In this document: positions 1 to 5,213 of the stretch, in pieces
Layout of the letters: every line of letters begins with the position of its first letter
Numbering within the stretch: the first letter of the stretch is position 1
Assembly: GCA_016934895.1 (NCBI GenBank)
Contig: JAFGRZ010000114.1
Location: 1 to 5,213, forward strand
Length of the DNA: 5,213 bases
Reading direction: 5' to 3'
From: Candidatus Aminicenantota bacterium
Lineage (GTDB): Bacteria; Acidobacteriota; Aminicenantia; Aminicenantales; UBA8522
Notes under the pieces: generated by a model
What the model was told of the DNA's origin: nothing
Seen by the model: the letters and a program-made list of their open reading frames with translations, nothing else
Database searches by the model: none
Made by a program: the position numbers and the translations under genes

Positions 1-75
1 ATGCTAAATGGTTGATATCAGATACAATATATAGTAGTTAGCCTATTTTGAGGTAGCACAGGTTGAAGATTTTGC
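1..75. other. AT-rich intergenic segment, no gene recognised
   Basis: This stretch is visibly richer in A and T than the coding DNA that follows and has stop codons in several frames. I see no tRNA, no strong hairpin and no convincing gene end in it. A TACAAT hexamer at 23-28 resembles a -10 box, but the place where its -35 would lie falls outside the window, so it cannot be assessed. It is most simply the upstream part of the intergenic region feeding the promoter at 76-105. Confidence 0.5.
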
Positions 76-105
76 TTGACAATTTCGGTTTTCCTCTTCT
101 ATAAT
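76..105 (+). promoter_or_regulatory. Sigma-70-type promoter of the SpoIID/SPOR gene
   Basis: A perfect -35 hexamer TTGACA (76-81) and a perfect -10 hexamer TATAAT (100-105) are separated by 18 bases. Transcription would be expected to begin near 112, leaving a leader of only about 16 bases before the ATG at 128. The leader contains no purine-rich Shine-Dalgarno sequence. The same hexamers and the same spacer length recur before the spermidine synthase gene. Confidence 0.8.
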
Positions 106-127
106 ACCCGCCGTAGTCTGTCAGCTC

Positions 128-2344
128 ATGAACAAACCGTTTTCCAAGTCCGGCAAGGCCTTTATCGGGGCGTTTCTCGTCCTGTTTTTTCTGGCCGGGA
201 AACCGCCCGAGTTCGGCGAGGAAAACCGGTTTTTTCACGGTTTTTTGATCAGGAATCCGGTTATCAAAATCGGGCTGGGAGTCAACCTCGAAACGCTCAC
301 TGTCCGGGCATCCTCCGGGATGAAGGTCTATGAAGTCGGGGCCGACTACCGTCTTCTGGCCCGCGACATAGACGAGATCATGGTCAGGGGTCACAAGGAG
401 AAACTCTCCGAGAAATTCCTTCTTCAGATCGCTCAGACGTCCAGCCGGATCGAGGCCGAACGCCTGGCCGCCCGGCTCCGGCCGGACGTCGGCCGGAAAG
501 TGTCCGTCGTTTCCGAACAGGAGCCCGGCTCCGATCGGCTGTATCAGGTCCGGGTGGGGGATTTCCTCACCCGCACCGAAGCCCTTAAGTTCATCAAGGA
601 ACTCAATCGGCTGGGAATCAAAGAGGCCTGGATCGTGAGGGAGGAGATCACCGGGGAAAGATCTCATCCTCTCTGGGTCCTGATCGGCGACCAGCTCAAA
701 TCCCTGACGGAAGACACCGTCATCTATTTCATTCCTTCGGACGAAAAGAGCAGTCTTTCATATAAGGGAAATCAATACAGGGGCATATTTGTTCTGCGCG
801 CCAGCCCTAAAGGGCTCGTTCTGGTCAACATCCTGAACCTGGAAAACTACCTTAAGGGAGTCGTCCCGGAAGAGATGTCACCGGACCAGTTCAACTCGTT
901 CGAGGCGCTCAAAGCCCAGACGGTCGCCGCCCGGACCTATGCCATCAAGAACATGGGGCTCAACCGGGCTCTTGGATTTGACCTCTGCGACACGCCGAAG
1001 TGCCAGGTTTACGGCGGGCTGAGCGCCGAACATGCCGAGAGCAACCGGGCCGTGGAGGAGACGATGGGGGAGGTGGCCGTCTACAAGAACAAGCTGATCA
1101 ACGCTCTCTACACCAGCACGTGCGGCGGGATGACCGAGGACGTCGAAAACGTTTTCGAAGGACTGTCTCAGCCCTATTTAAAGAGCACGGAGTGCAGCTA
1201 CGAGAAACAGAAGGAGTGGATTCTCGAATCCCGGCCGCTGGTCTCCCTCTGGATGGAGGGGCGGGCGATCGAGCGCGAAACGGCCCTTCTGATCGGCCTG
1301 GGAATCATCCCGCGCGAAACCAATCCTTCGTTCTACCGGGAGCCGGCGAAACCCGAAGAGGCCTTGCTCTGGATCGACCGGACGCTTGCCTTGATCGGCC
1401 GGTCCCGCGAAATGAACCTGGCTGAGGGAACACGATTGAATTTTCCCAATCTCGCCCGGCTCATCATCACCTCTTTTCAGTGGGAAGACAGGGTCGACAA
1501 CCTGATGCTGCCGAGCGAGGTCGAGTTCGTCCTGCGGGATTTCCCGCCCGTCGGCGCCGAGGCCAGAGGCCGTTTGGCCTACCTCATCCACAGCGGGATT
1601 TTCCCCTCGTCGCCCGTGCTGGCGGATGAAAACCGGCCGGTCACGCGGGGCGAGATGGTGTTCGTTCTGAGCAAGGCGATCCGCGACGGCTTCGATCCGC
1701 GGGAAAAAGGCCGGTTCCGCAGCTTGACCAAAAGACACGAGCTGGAGGTCGAAGTGGACGGTGAGATCCGGATCGTTCCCGTTTCACCGGATGTCTTCCT
1801 CTTTCGCACCCATGACGGAGAGACCGCCCCTGCCGCCCGGCTTTATCTCCTCGGCGGCGAGGATGTCCAATGGATCGAAAGGGGAGGAGAGATCCATTTT
1901 CTTGAGGTTTCGTATCCCGCCCTTTCCGCGACGCTCGACCGGGGCTCGCCCTACCACCGATGGAACGTCCGGGCAACGCGCCAGGATCTGGAAAAGAGGG
2001 TCAACGAATATTATCCGATCGGCTCGCTCATGGATATCGTCGTTCAGTCGCGGGGAAAATCGCGGCGGGTGACCGGGCTTCAGATCATCGGCGCAGAGAG
2101 CCAGGTGATCGTCAAGGGCCTCAAGATCCGCTGGGTCCTGGGATTGCGCGATACCCTATTCACGATAGACAGGGAATTCGATGAAGAAGGCCGGGTGACC
2201 CATTTCCTGTTCTCGGGAAGAGGATGGGGCCATGGTGTCGGCCTATGTCAAGTGGGCGCTTTCCGGATGGGTCAGGCGGGAGCCACCTACAAAGAGATCC
2301 TCAAGAAGTATTACCGGGACGTCAAGATCGTCCGCCGCTACTGA
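128..2344 (+). CDS. SpoIID/LytB-family peptidoglycan-acting protein with SPOR domain and SLH-like insert
   Basis: This 738-residue protein is probably exported and acts on peptidoglycan. A basic start and hydrophobic run (about 9-24) form a signal peptide or membrane anchor. Residues 46-70 resemble the first strands of the SpoIID fold. A SPOR domain (about 97-173) follows, a fold known to bind glycan stripped of stem peptides. The SpoIID core (about 215-360) has the VVPEEMSP motif (246-253), whose second Glu, E249, matches the catalytic Glu of Bacillus SpoIID, then AQTVAARTYA (263-272) and TCGG (331-334). Residues 380-520 hold three weak SLH-like repeats. The C-terminal SpoIID signature GRGWGHGVGLCQ is at 697-708. 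SpoIID is known as a lytic transglycosylase acting on denuded glycan, and LytB relatives as amidase enhancers; which applies here is unknown. No sporulation gene is nearby, so a vegetative wall role is inferred. The protein is roughly twice the length of Bacillus SpoIID because of the inserts. The ATG at 128 is the only start that retains the signal peptide. Confidence 0.9.
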   Translation: MNKPFSKSGKAFIGAFLVLFFLAGKPPEFGEENRFFHGFLIRNPVIKIGLGVNLETLTVRASSGMKVYEVGADYRLLARDIDEIMVRGHKEKLSEKFLLQIAQTSSRIEAERLAARLRPDVGRKVSVVSEQEPGSDRLYQVRVGDFLTRTEALKFIKELNRLGIKEAWIVREEITGERSHPLWVLIGDQLKSLTEDTVIYFIPSDEKSSLSYKGNQYRGIFVLRASPKGLVLVNILNLENYLKGVVPEEMSPDQFNSFEALKAQTVAARTYAIKNMGLNRALGFDLCDTPKCQVYGGLSAEHAESNRAVEETMGEVAVYKNKLINALYTSTCGGMTEDVENVFEGLSQPYLKSTECSYEKQKEWILESRPLVSLWMEGRAIERETALLIGLGIIPRETNPSFYREPAKPEEALLWIDRTLALIGRSREMNLAEGTRLNFPNLARLIITSFQWEDRVDNLMLPSEVEFVLRDFPPVGAEARGRLAYLIHSGIFPSSPVLADENRPVTRGEMVFVLSKAIRDGFDPREKGRFRSLTKRHELEVEVDGEIRIVPVSPDVFLFRTHDGETAPAARLYLLGGEDVQWIERGGEIHFLEVSYPALSATLDRGSPYHRWNVRATRQDLEKRVNEYYPIGSLMDIVVQSRGKSRRVTGLQIIGAESQVIVKGLKIRWVLGLRDTLFTIDREFDEEGRVTHFLFSGRGWGHGVGLCQVGAFRMGQAGATYKEILKKYYRDVKIVRRY

Positions 2345-2357
2345 TCCCGCTCCTCAA

Positions 2358-2387
2358 TTGACAATCGCGGAAGCGCCTCACTATAAT
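2358..2387 (+). promoter_or_regulatory. Sigma-70-type promoter of the spermidine synthase gene
   Basis: TTGACA (2358-2363) and TATAAT (2382-2387) are both perfect and lie 18 bases apart, the same spacing as the promoter at 76-105. The -35 starts 13 bases after the stop of the SpoIID gene, so the next gene can be transcribed independently. Initiation is expected around 2394, giving a leader of about 14 bases before the ATG at 2408. Confidence 0.85.
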
Positions 2388-2393
2388 TGCGCC

Positions 2394-2398
2394 GAGGA
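2394..2398 (+). promoter_or_regulatory. Ribosome binding site deciding the ATG start at 2408
   Basis: GAGGA lies nine bases before the ATG at 2408, a good Shine-Dalgarno distance. The longer reading from TTG at 2387 is unlikely because that codon begins on the last base of the -10 hexamer, upstream of the expected transcript start. The site would sit at the very 5' end of the mRNA. Confidence 0.65.
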
Positions 2399-2407
2399 CG
2401 GCGCGGT

Positions 2408-3226
2408 ATGAAAACAATCGAGATCCGGGAATTTCACACTCCGTCGAGCGGAATCTTCTTCCGGGCCGGACGGAGGCTTCTCTCCGAGAGAACACCTTTT
2501 CAGAAAATAGAGGTTTACGAGACGGATTCGTATGGCCGTGTGCTGTTTCTCGACGGCCTCGTGCAGACGACGGAGAAGGACGAATTCTTCTATCACGAGA
2601 TGCTCGTCCACCCGGCCATGATGGCGCACCCGCGTCCGGAGAATGTCCTGATCATCGGCGGAGGGGATGGGGGAGCGCTGCGCGAAGTTCTCCGATATCC
2701 GGTTAAGAGCGCCGTTCTGGTGGAGATCGACGGCCGGGTGATCGAAGTCTGCCGGAGGTGGTTCCCGGGTCTGGCCAAATCTTTCGAGGACCCCCGGGCG
2801 GAAATCACTGTCGAAGACGGGAACCGCTACATCCGCGAAACCGGCCGCCGTTTCGATGTCATTGCCGTGGATTCCTCGGATCCCGTCGGGCCCTCGGCCA
2901 TTCTGCACCAGAGGAGTTTTTTCGCGGCTTTGAAAAGGTGTCTCCGGCCGGGCGGTCTGATCGTCGCCCAGGCCGGCTCGCCGCTCTTTCACCTTGATCC
3001 CCTCAGGAAGAAAAGGCGGTTCCTCAAGCAGCTCTTCAAGCGGGCGCTCTATTATTACGGCCCGGCTCCGACCTATCCGGGAGGGCTGTGGGGCTATGCT
3101 TTTCTCTCGGACGGACTCGATCCCCTGCAGACCCGGCGCCGGCGCCCTCCGAAAAAGCTCAAGTACTACAACATCGACGTCCACCGCGCCGCTTTCGCCG
3201 CGCCTGAATTCCTGAAAGAAAGGTAG
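2408..3226 (+). CDS. speE: Spermidine synthase (polyamine aminopropyltransferase)
   Basis: A cytoplasmic enzyme that moves the aminopropyl group of decarboxylated S-adenosylmethionine onto putrescine, giving spermidine and methylthioadenosine. The 272 residues fit the family's usual size. An N-terminal beta domain ends in LDGLVQTTEKDEFFYHEM (48-65), the spermidine synthase signature. The Rossmann-like methyltransferase fold follows: nucleotide-binding GGGDGG (84-89), VEID (105-108) with acidic E106 and D108, and EDG (136-138). The active-site motif DSSDPVGP (155-162) supplies the expected catalytic D155 and D158. PTYPGGLWGY (221-230) and YYNIDVHRAAFAAPEF (253-268) are typical C-terminal motifs. 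Everything needed for activity appears present. An arginine/lysine-rich stretch (243-251) lies in a loop near the end. No S-adenosylmethionine decarboxylase or arginine/ornithine decarboxylase gene adjoins it, so the rest of the pathway must be elsewhere. The amine acceptor (putrescine, cadaverine or agmatine) cannot be decided from these motifs; putrescine is the default. Confidence 0.95.
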   Translation: MKTIEIREFHTPSSGIFFRAGRRLLSERTPFQKIEVYETDSYGRVLFLDGLVQTTEKDEFFYHEMLVHPAMMAHPRPENVLIIGGGDGGALREVLRYPVKSAVLVEIDGRVIEVCRRWFPGLAKSFEDPRAEITVEDGNRYIRETGRRFDVIAVDSSDPVGPSAILHQRSFFAALKRCLRPGGLIVAQAGSPLFHLDPLRKKRRFLKQLFKRALYYYGPAPTYPGGLWGYAFLSDGLDPLQTRRRRPPKKLKYYNIDVHRAAFAAPEFLKER

Positions 3227-3250
3227 GAGACGACTTCGTTCAAGGCGGCG

Positions 3251-3280
3251 TTTTAAGTTTTGGGCCGAATCCCCTATAAT
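3251..3280 (+). promoter_or_regulatory. Probable promoter of the importer operon (strong -10, weak -35)
   Basis: A perfect TATAAT lies at 3275-3280, preceded by C as in the two other promoters of this window. With an 18-base spacer the -35 would be TTTTAA (3251-3256), only three of six consensus bases; a 17-base spacer gives TTTAAG and is no better. The poor -35 could mean weak expression or dependence on an activator, which would suit a nutrient importer, but no operator repeat is evident. The 76 bases between the spermidine synthase stop and the ATG at 3303 are too short for a cobalamin riboswitch and contain no convincing terminator. Confidence 0.6.
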
Positions 3281-3302
3281 AAAGCGCTAAACCGTGTCCC
3301 CG

Positions 3303-4394
3303 ATGGAAAAAAGACGCCCCTCCGATCGATGGGTTGGCATCGCCGTTTGGCCAATCTTCCTGCTCATTTTTTCCGCGGGGGCCGTCTCTGCCTGGTGCTC
3401 CGGGCCGGTCCAGAAGCGGGTTCTCAGGGATACCCTCGGCCGCACCGTGGCCGCTCCCGCCCGGGCGGAGCGGATCCTCTCCCTTCAGCCGGAGATCACC
3501 CGGATCCTCGTCGCCCTCGGAGCGGGGGAGCGCCTGGTCGGACTCGATTATTTCATCACGCGCGATGATCATCTGTTCAAAATCATCTTCCCGGAAGGAG
3601 CGCGGCTTCCTGTCGTCTCACAGCCGGATGAGAGCGTCAATAAAGAGCTGGTCGTCCGGCTTGACCCGGATATCATCTTTACTTCGCCGGCCGAACAGCA
3701 GGTGCCGGATTCTATCGAACGGAGCCTCGGCATTCCGGTGGCGGCGATCGCCTCCATGGGGCGATTCGAAAAGCTCCTGGAGGAGATCGAGCTGGTCGGG
3801 GCCTTGACCGGGCTCGAGGGACGCGCCGAAGAGCTCGTCCGCTATTTTCGCCGCAAGATCCAATTCGTCAGCGATTCTGTGGGGGACCTCCCTCAGGAAA
3901 TGAGGCCGAGAGTCTACCTGGCTTTCTGGTCGTCCCTTCTCCGTACCCCTGTGTTCTACGAGCCCGTCAACACGGCCGGCGGACGGAACGTCGCCGAAAA
4001 CCTCCTGCCTTCCTATTCCGGGGCGCTCGGAACGATCATCAATATCGAGCAGATCCTCAAATGGGATCCCGAGGTGATCTTGATTCACGGGAACTACCTC
4101 CCGGCGGAGAGGCAAATCACGGTGGAGGGTGTCAGCGAGGACAAGCGACTCCGGTCGGTGCGAGCTGTCCTTGCCAAGAGGGTCCACTATACGTTTGGAT
4201 TTTGGTACTGGTGGGATCCGGCCGCCGTGCTGGCGGAGACCCTCTATCTGGCCAGGCTCTTCCATCCGGAAAATTTCCGCTCCCTCGACCTCGAGAAAGA
4301 GGGCAACGCGATTTTCGAGATGTTCTACCTGAAAAAGAATGTCTTTTCAACCCTGCTTCGGACTCTGGATTTCGATGATTGGACAAATCCCTAG
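3303..4394 (+). CDS. ABC-importer periplasmic binding protein, iron-complex/cobalamin type (BtuF/FepB-like)
   Basis: This protein captures a metal chelate or corrinoid in the periplasm and passes it to the FecCD-type permease encoded next. From the ATG at 3303 it has 363 residues. A signal peptide is clear: basic KRR at 3-5, a hydrophobic stretch (about 10-26) and a likely cleavage after AVSA (27-30). C32 is not in a lipobox, so a soluble periplasmic protein is more likely than a lipoprotein. Family features are RDTLGRTV (42-49), RILSLQPEITRILVALGAGE (57-76), LDPDIIF (120-126), a long linking helix (about 155-190) between the two lobes, NTAGGRNVAENL (223-234) and INIEQILKWDPEVILI (246-261). 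An aromatic-rich FGFWYWWDP (298-306) is followed by LARLFHPENF (316-325), a pattern seen in iron-complex binding proteins. A GTG at 3294 would add three residues; I prefer the ATG because its 22-base distance from TATAAT matches the other genes. No Shine-Dalgarno sequence is seen. The ligand is undetermined. Confidence 0.88.
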   Translation: MEKRRPSDRWVGIAVWPIFLLIFSAGAVSAWCSGPVQKRVLRDTLGRTVAAPARAERILSLQPEITRILVALGAGERLVGLDYFITRDDHLFKIIFPEGARLPVVSQPDESVNKELVVRLDPDIIFTSPAEQQVPDSIERSLGIPVAAIASMGRFEKLLEEIELVGALTGLEGRAEELVRYFRRKIQFVSDSVGDLPQEMRPRVYLAFWSSLLRTPVFYEPVNTAGGRNVAENLLPSYSGALGTIINIEQILKWDPEVILIHGNYLPAERQITVEGVSEDKRLRSVRAVLAKRVHYTFGFWYWWDPAAVLAETLYLARLFHPENFRSLDLEKEGNAIFEMFYLKKNVFSTLLRTLDFDDWTNP

Positions 4395-5213
4395 GCGCAG
4401 AAAGGCCTGGCGCGTCGTCGTCCTGATTTTGCCGCTTGTTCTCTTCCTGATCTCCCTGAGCATCGGCACTTATGCGATCTCTCCCGCCGGACTCGGCAGA
4501 ACCGTGATGTCCTTTATTTTTCCGTCGTCCCATCCGGACGTGCCGGACGCCTACCGTGACATCCTCTTGCTCATCCGCCTTCCCCGCCTCATCCTGGCCA
4601 TGGCCATAGGCGCCGCGCTTTCAGTTTCCGGGGCCTCCTTGCAGGCGCTTTTCAAAAACCCGCTGGTCAATGAGTACATTCTCGGTATTTCTTCCGGAGC
4701 GGCGTTCGGGGCCGCCCTTTCCCTGGTCTTTCTGGGGCGCGCCTTTCCTCCCCAGATCGCGGCCTTCGTTTTCGCGGTTGTGGCGGTTTCGGTGGTCCTC
4801 CTGATCTCCGGTCAGGCCGAATCCCATTTCATTTCGCTCCTCCTCACCGGGATCATCGTGACCGCCTTTTTTTCGGCGCTTCTTTCGCTGGTCGAGTTTT
4901 TCGCCAGCCCCTATGTCCTTCAGGCCCTTTTCTTTTGGCTGATGGGCAGCCTGTCTCTGGCTTCCTGGAAGGATTTGGCGATCTCCCTGCCGCTCATGGC
5001 CGTCGGGCTCATCGTGCTTTTTCTCCTCCGCTGGCGGCTGAACGTCCTGTCGATGAGCGATGAAGAGGCCCGCTCCCTCGGCGTCAACGTCCGCAGAGAG
5101 AAGCTCCTTGTGATCGGCGCTACGACGCTGATCACGGCCGCCGGCACGTCCATCGTCGGTATCATCGGCTGGGTGGGGTTCATCGTCCCCCATTTCGTCC
5201 GCCTGATGTTCGG
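4375..5213 (+). CDS. FecCD/BtuC-family ABC transporter permease, 3' end cut by the window
   Basis: An inner-membrane permease forming the channel of the importer; it should act as a homodimer with an ATPase and the preceding binding protein. The window shows 279 codons; family members are usually about 330-350 residues, so the last one or two helices are missing. After a basic start (RRRK, 7-10) come many hydrophobic segments, beginning at about 13-30, 66-88, 104-120 and 126-145. Family motifs are LIRLPRLILAMAIGAALSVS (66-85), QALFKNPL (90-97), LGISSGAAFGA (103-113), WLMGSL (188-193), and the cytoplasmic SDEEARSLGVNV (228-239) in the region expected to contact the ATPase. IGWVGFIVPHFVRL (264-277) matches the conserved FecCD C-terminal motif. 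The gene overlaps the previous one by 20 bases in another frame, implying translational coupling in one operon. An in-frame ATG at 4339 would add 12 residues; 4375 is chosen because it gives the usual short basic N-terminus. Neither has a strong ribosome binding site. Motifs do not separate siderophore, haem and cobalamin permeases. Confidence 0.93.
   Translation, partial: MIGQIPRRRKAWRVVVLILPLVLFLISLSIGTYAISPAGLGRTVMSFIFPSSHPDVPDAYRDILLLIRLPRLILAMAIGAALSVSGASLQALFKNPLVNEYILGISSGAAFGAALSLVFLGRAFPPQIAAFVFAVVAVSVVLLISGQAESHFISLLLTGIIVTAFFSALLSLVEFFASPYVLQALFFWLMGSLSLASWKDLAISLPLMAVGLIVLFLLRWRLNVLSMSDEEARSLGVNVRREKLLVIGATTLITAAGTSIVGIIGWVGFIVPHFVRLMF

Noticed and set aside
38..667. Long minus-strand open reading frame opposite the start of the SpoIID gene
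   Set aside because: It is antisense to a clear SPOR-containing protein, has low-complexity acidic and proline-rich content, no recognisable domain, and is explained by GC-rich third positions leaving few stops on the opposite strand.
3135..3146. Perfect 12-base palindrome GGCGCCGGCGCC
   Set aside because: It lies inside the spermidine synthase gene in the arginine-rich segment, has no loop or T-run for a terminator, and is readily produced by GC-rich arginine codons.
2381..3184. Long minus-strand open reading frame opposite the spermidine synthase gene
   Set aside because: It covers almost exactly an intact enzyme gene with all family motifs; the antisense product has no recognisable motif.
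3227..3262. Possible terminator after the spermidine synthase gene
   Set aside because: Only a three- to four-base stem (ACGA/TCGT) is available, and the T-rich stretch at 3251-3260 is not preceded by a stable hairpin.
3375..3404. Possible lipobox around C32 of the binding protein
   Set aside because: The residues before the cysteine are SAW rather than a [LVI][AST][GA] pattern; a VSA signal peptidase I site just before it fits better.
4621..5193. Minus-strand open reading frame of 190 codons opposite the permease
   Set aside because: The + strand encodes an unmistakable FecCD permease here; the antisense product is highly charged and low in complexity, as expected for the complement of a membrane-protein gene.
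1..5213. CRISPR array, insertion sequence, tRNA or other mobile-element marks
   Set aside because: No direct repeats with spacers, no terminal inverted repeats, no transposase or integrase motifs and no tRNA-like cloverleaf were seen on reading the sequence; codon style is uniform across the four genes.

Overview
The window holds four genes, all on the + strand and tightly packed: a large SpoIID-type cell-wall protein, a spermidine synthase, and the first two genes of an ABC importer for a metal chelate or corrinoid. The last gene, the permease, runs off the right edge. The coding DNA is GC-rich with strong G/C third-position preference, while the short promoter regions are AT-rich. The substrate-binding protein appears to be released into a periplasm rather than lipid-anchored, and a SPOR domain is present. 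Both suggest a diderm (Gram-negative-type) bacterium. I suspect a non-sporulating deep-branching lineage such as Acidobacteriota/Aminicenantota, but this is a weak inference from gene style and no marker gene is present to settle it.

Layout: 1-75 is AT-rich with no recognisable gene. A TTGACA-N18-TATAAT promoter (76-105) leads into the 738-codon SpoIID/SPOR gene (128-2344). Thirteen bases after its stop begins another TTGACA-N18-TATAAT promoter (2358-2387) for the spermidine synthase (2408-3226). A third TATAAT (3275-3280), with a poor -35, precedes the binding-protein gene (3303-4394). Its 3' end overlaps the FecCD-type permease gene (4375 to the edge) by 20 bases. No intrinsic terminator is visible between the units.

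The first two genes look like independent single-gene transcription units with no evident functional link to each other or to the transporter. The binding protein and permease form an operon that should continue into an ATPase gene beyond the window. Together they would import an iron-siderophore, haem, cobalamin or similar ligand; the ligand cannot be read from the sequence.

Two points stand out. First, the SpoIID protein carries a SPOR domain in its N-terminal part and three degenerate SLH-like repeats inside its catalytic fold. Second, all three promoters place CTATAAT 20-22 bases before the chosen start codon, implying very short leaders, two of them without a Shine-Dalgarno sequence. I found no CRISPR array, mobile element, RNA gene, riboswitch or clearly new multi-gene system.
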